From NCBI GenBank assembly GCA_964657395.1, contig CAZZUX010000164.1, forward strand, positions 1 through 5,804: DNA of 5,804 bases, read 5' to 3'. Both the position numbers and the translations under genes were made by a program. This stretch comes from G963692885 sp964657395 (GTDB taxonomy: Bacteria > Acidobacteriota > Terriglobia > Terriglobales > Acidobacteriaceae). Positions 5,548 through 5,804 of the stretch are shown here, piece after piece. Each line of letters opens with the position of its first letter. Within the stretch, counting starts at the first letter, position 1. The notes below the pieces were generated by a model. It was not told where the DNA came from, made no database searches, and was given only the letters and a program-made list of their open reading frames with translations.

Positions 5548-5591
5548 AACCTTCTTCAGAAAGATGTACAGGCCGCCCGGCCAGCAGTCGC

Positions 5592-5804
5592 ATGAGCACC
5601 CTGAAAGCCGTACGCGGCACCCGCGACCTGCTGCCGCCCGAAACCGAACTCTGGTCCCACATCGAAGCCACGGCTCGCCGCATCTTTGCCGGCTACAACT
5701 TTGGCGAAATCCGCACGCCCATCTTTGAAGACACCCAGCTCTTCGCCCGCGGCGTCGGCGAAGAAACCGACATCGTTTCGAAAGAAATGTACACCTGGGA
5801 AGAT
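5592..5804 (+). CDS. hisS: Histidyl-tRNA synthetase, N-terminal part (cut by right edge)
   Basis: Class II aminoacyl-tRNA synthetase that charges tRNA-His with histidine, an essential cytoplasmic enzyme. The 71 codons present carry the highly conserved start of the catalytic domain: KAVRGTRDLLPPE at 5-17, then class II motif 1 with EIRTPIFEDTQLFARGVGEE and TDIVSKEMYTWED at the edge. The full protein is normally 420-480 residues, so most lies outside. The ATG at 5592 fits the usual N-terminus of the family. No Shine-Dalgarno sequence is evident: the 30 bases before it contain GGCCGCCCGGCC (5571-5582), a small GC-rich inverted repeat, so initiation may depend on a leaderless or otherwise weak site. 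The gene is divergent from the secreted I42-NlpE gene and has no obvious functional link to it. The alternative ATG at 5564 is out of frame. Confidence 0.96.
   Translation, partial: MSTLKAVRGTRDLLPPETELWSHIEATARRIFAGYNFGEIRTPIFEDTQLFARGVGEETDIVSKEMYTWED

Noticed and set aside
5571..5582. T-box or riboswitch upstream of hisS
   Set aside because: The leader is under 91 bases and holds only a 5-base-pair inverted repeat with a 2-base centre; nothing resembles a T-box or other known riboswitch.

Overview
The window looks like a chromosomal segment from a GC-rich bacterium. The best taxonomic hint is the start of a histidyl-tRNA synthetase at the right edge, together with the general style of the proteins (DinB_2, an AraC regulator with a DUF6597-like sensor, acidobacterial-type two-helix membrane proteins). 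These suggest Acidobacteriota, perhaps the Terriglobia (Edaphobacter, Granulicella or Terriglobus relatives), but this is a recollection of protein style and not a phylogenetic result. There are no RNA genes, insertion sequences, CRISPR arrays or phage genes. Coding density is high, and the longest gap without a gene is 131 bases (3946-4076).

Layout. On the left, a minus-strand operon reads from about 1041 leftwards: a 68-residue ribbon-helix-helix protein, a two-helix membrane protein that starts in a 4-base ATGA overlap, and an aldo/keto reductase whose start lies inside the membrane protein gene and which runs off the left edge. A divergent control region of 86 bases separates this operon from a plus-strand epoxide hydrolase. 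That region has a good minus-strand promoter with a perfect 14-base palindrome across its spacer. The epoxide hydrolase ends in a hairpin that overlaps its stop codon and may be a terminator. An AraC-family regulator follows on the same strand and meets a minus-strand seven-helix membrane protein tail to tail, 12 bases apart. Further right on the minus strand are a DinB-fold protein and a secreted two-domain protein that joins a chagasin-like (I42) peptidase-inhibitor domain to an NlpE-like Cys-x-x-Cys domain. The last gene, hisS, is plus strand, divergent from the secreted protein and cut by the right edge.

How the genes may work together. The aldo/keto reductase and epoxide hydrolase are both typical of handling reactive carbonyls and epoxides, and they flank the ribbon-helix-helix gene whose likely operator could control both directions. 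The AraC regulator beside the hydrolase may control it or the convergent membrane gene. The secreted I42-NlpE protein would act in the periplasm or outside the cell. The DinB-type protein 50 bases downstream may be co-transcribed with it. hisS is housekeeping and unrelated. The most unusual items are the I42-NlpE fusion, the palindrome in the divergent promoter, the 34-base gene overlap and the shifted acid residue of the epoxide hydrolase.
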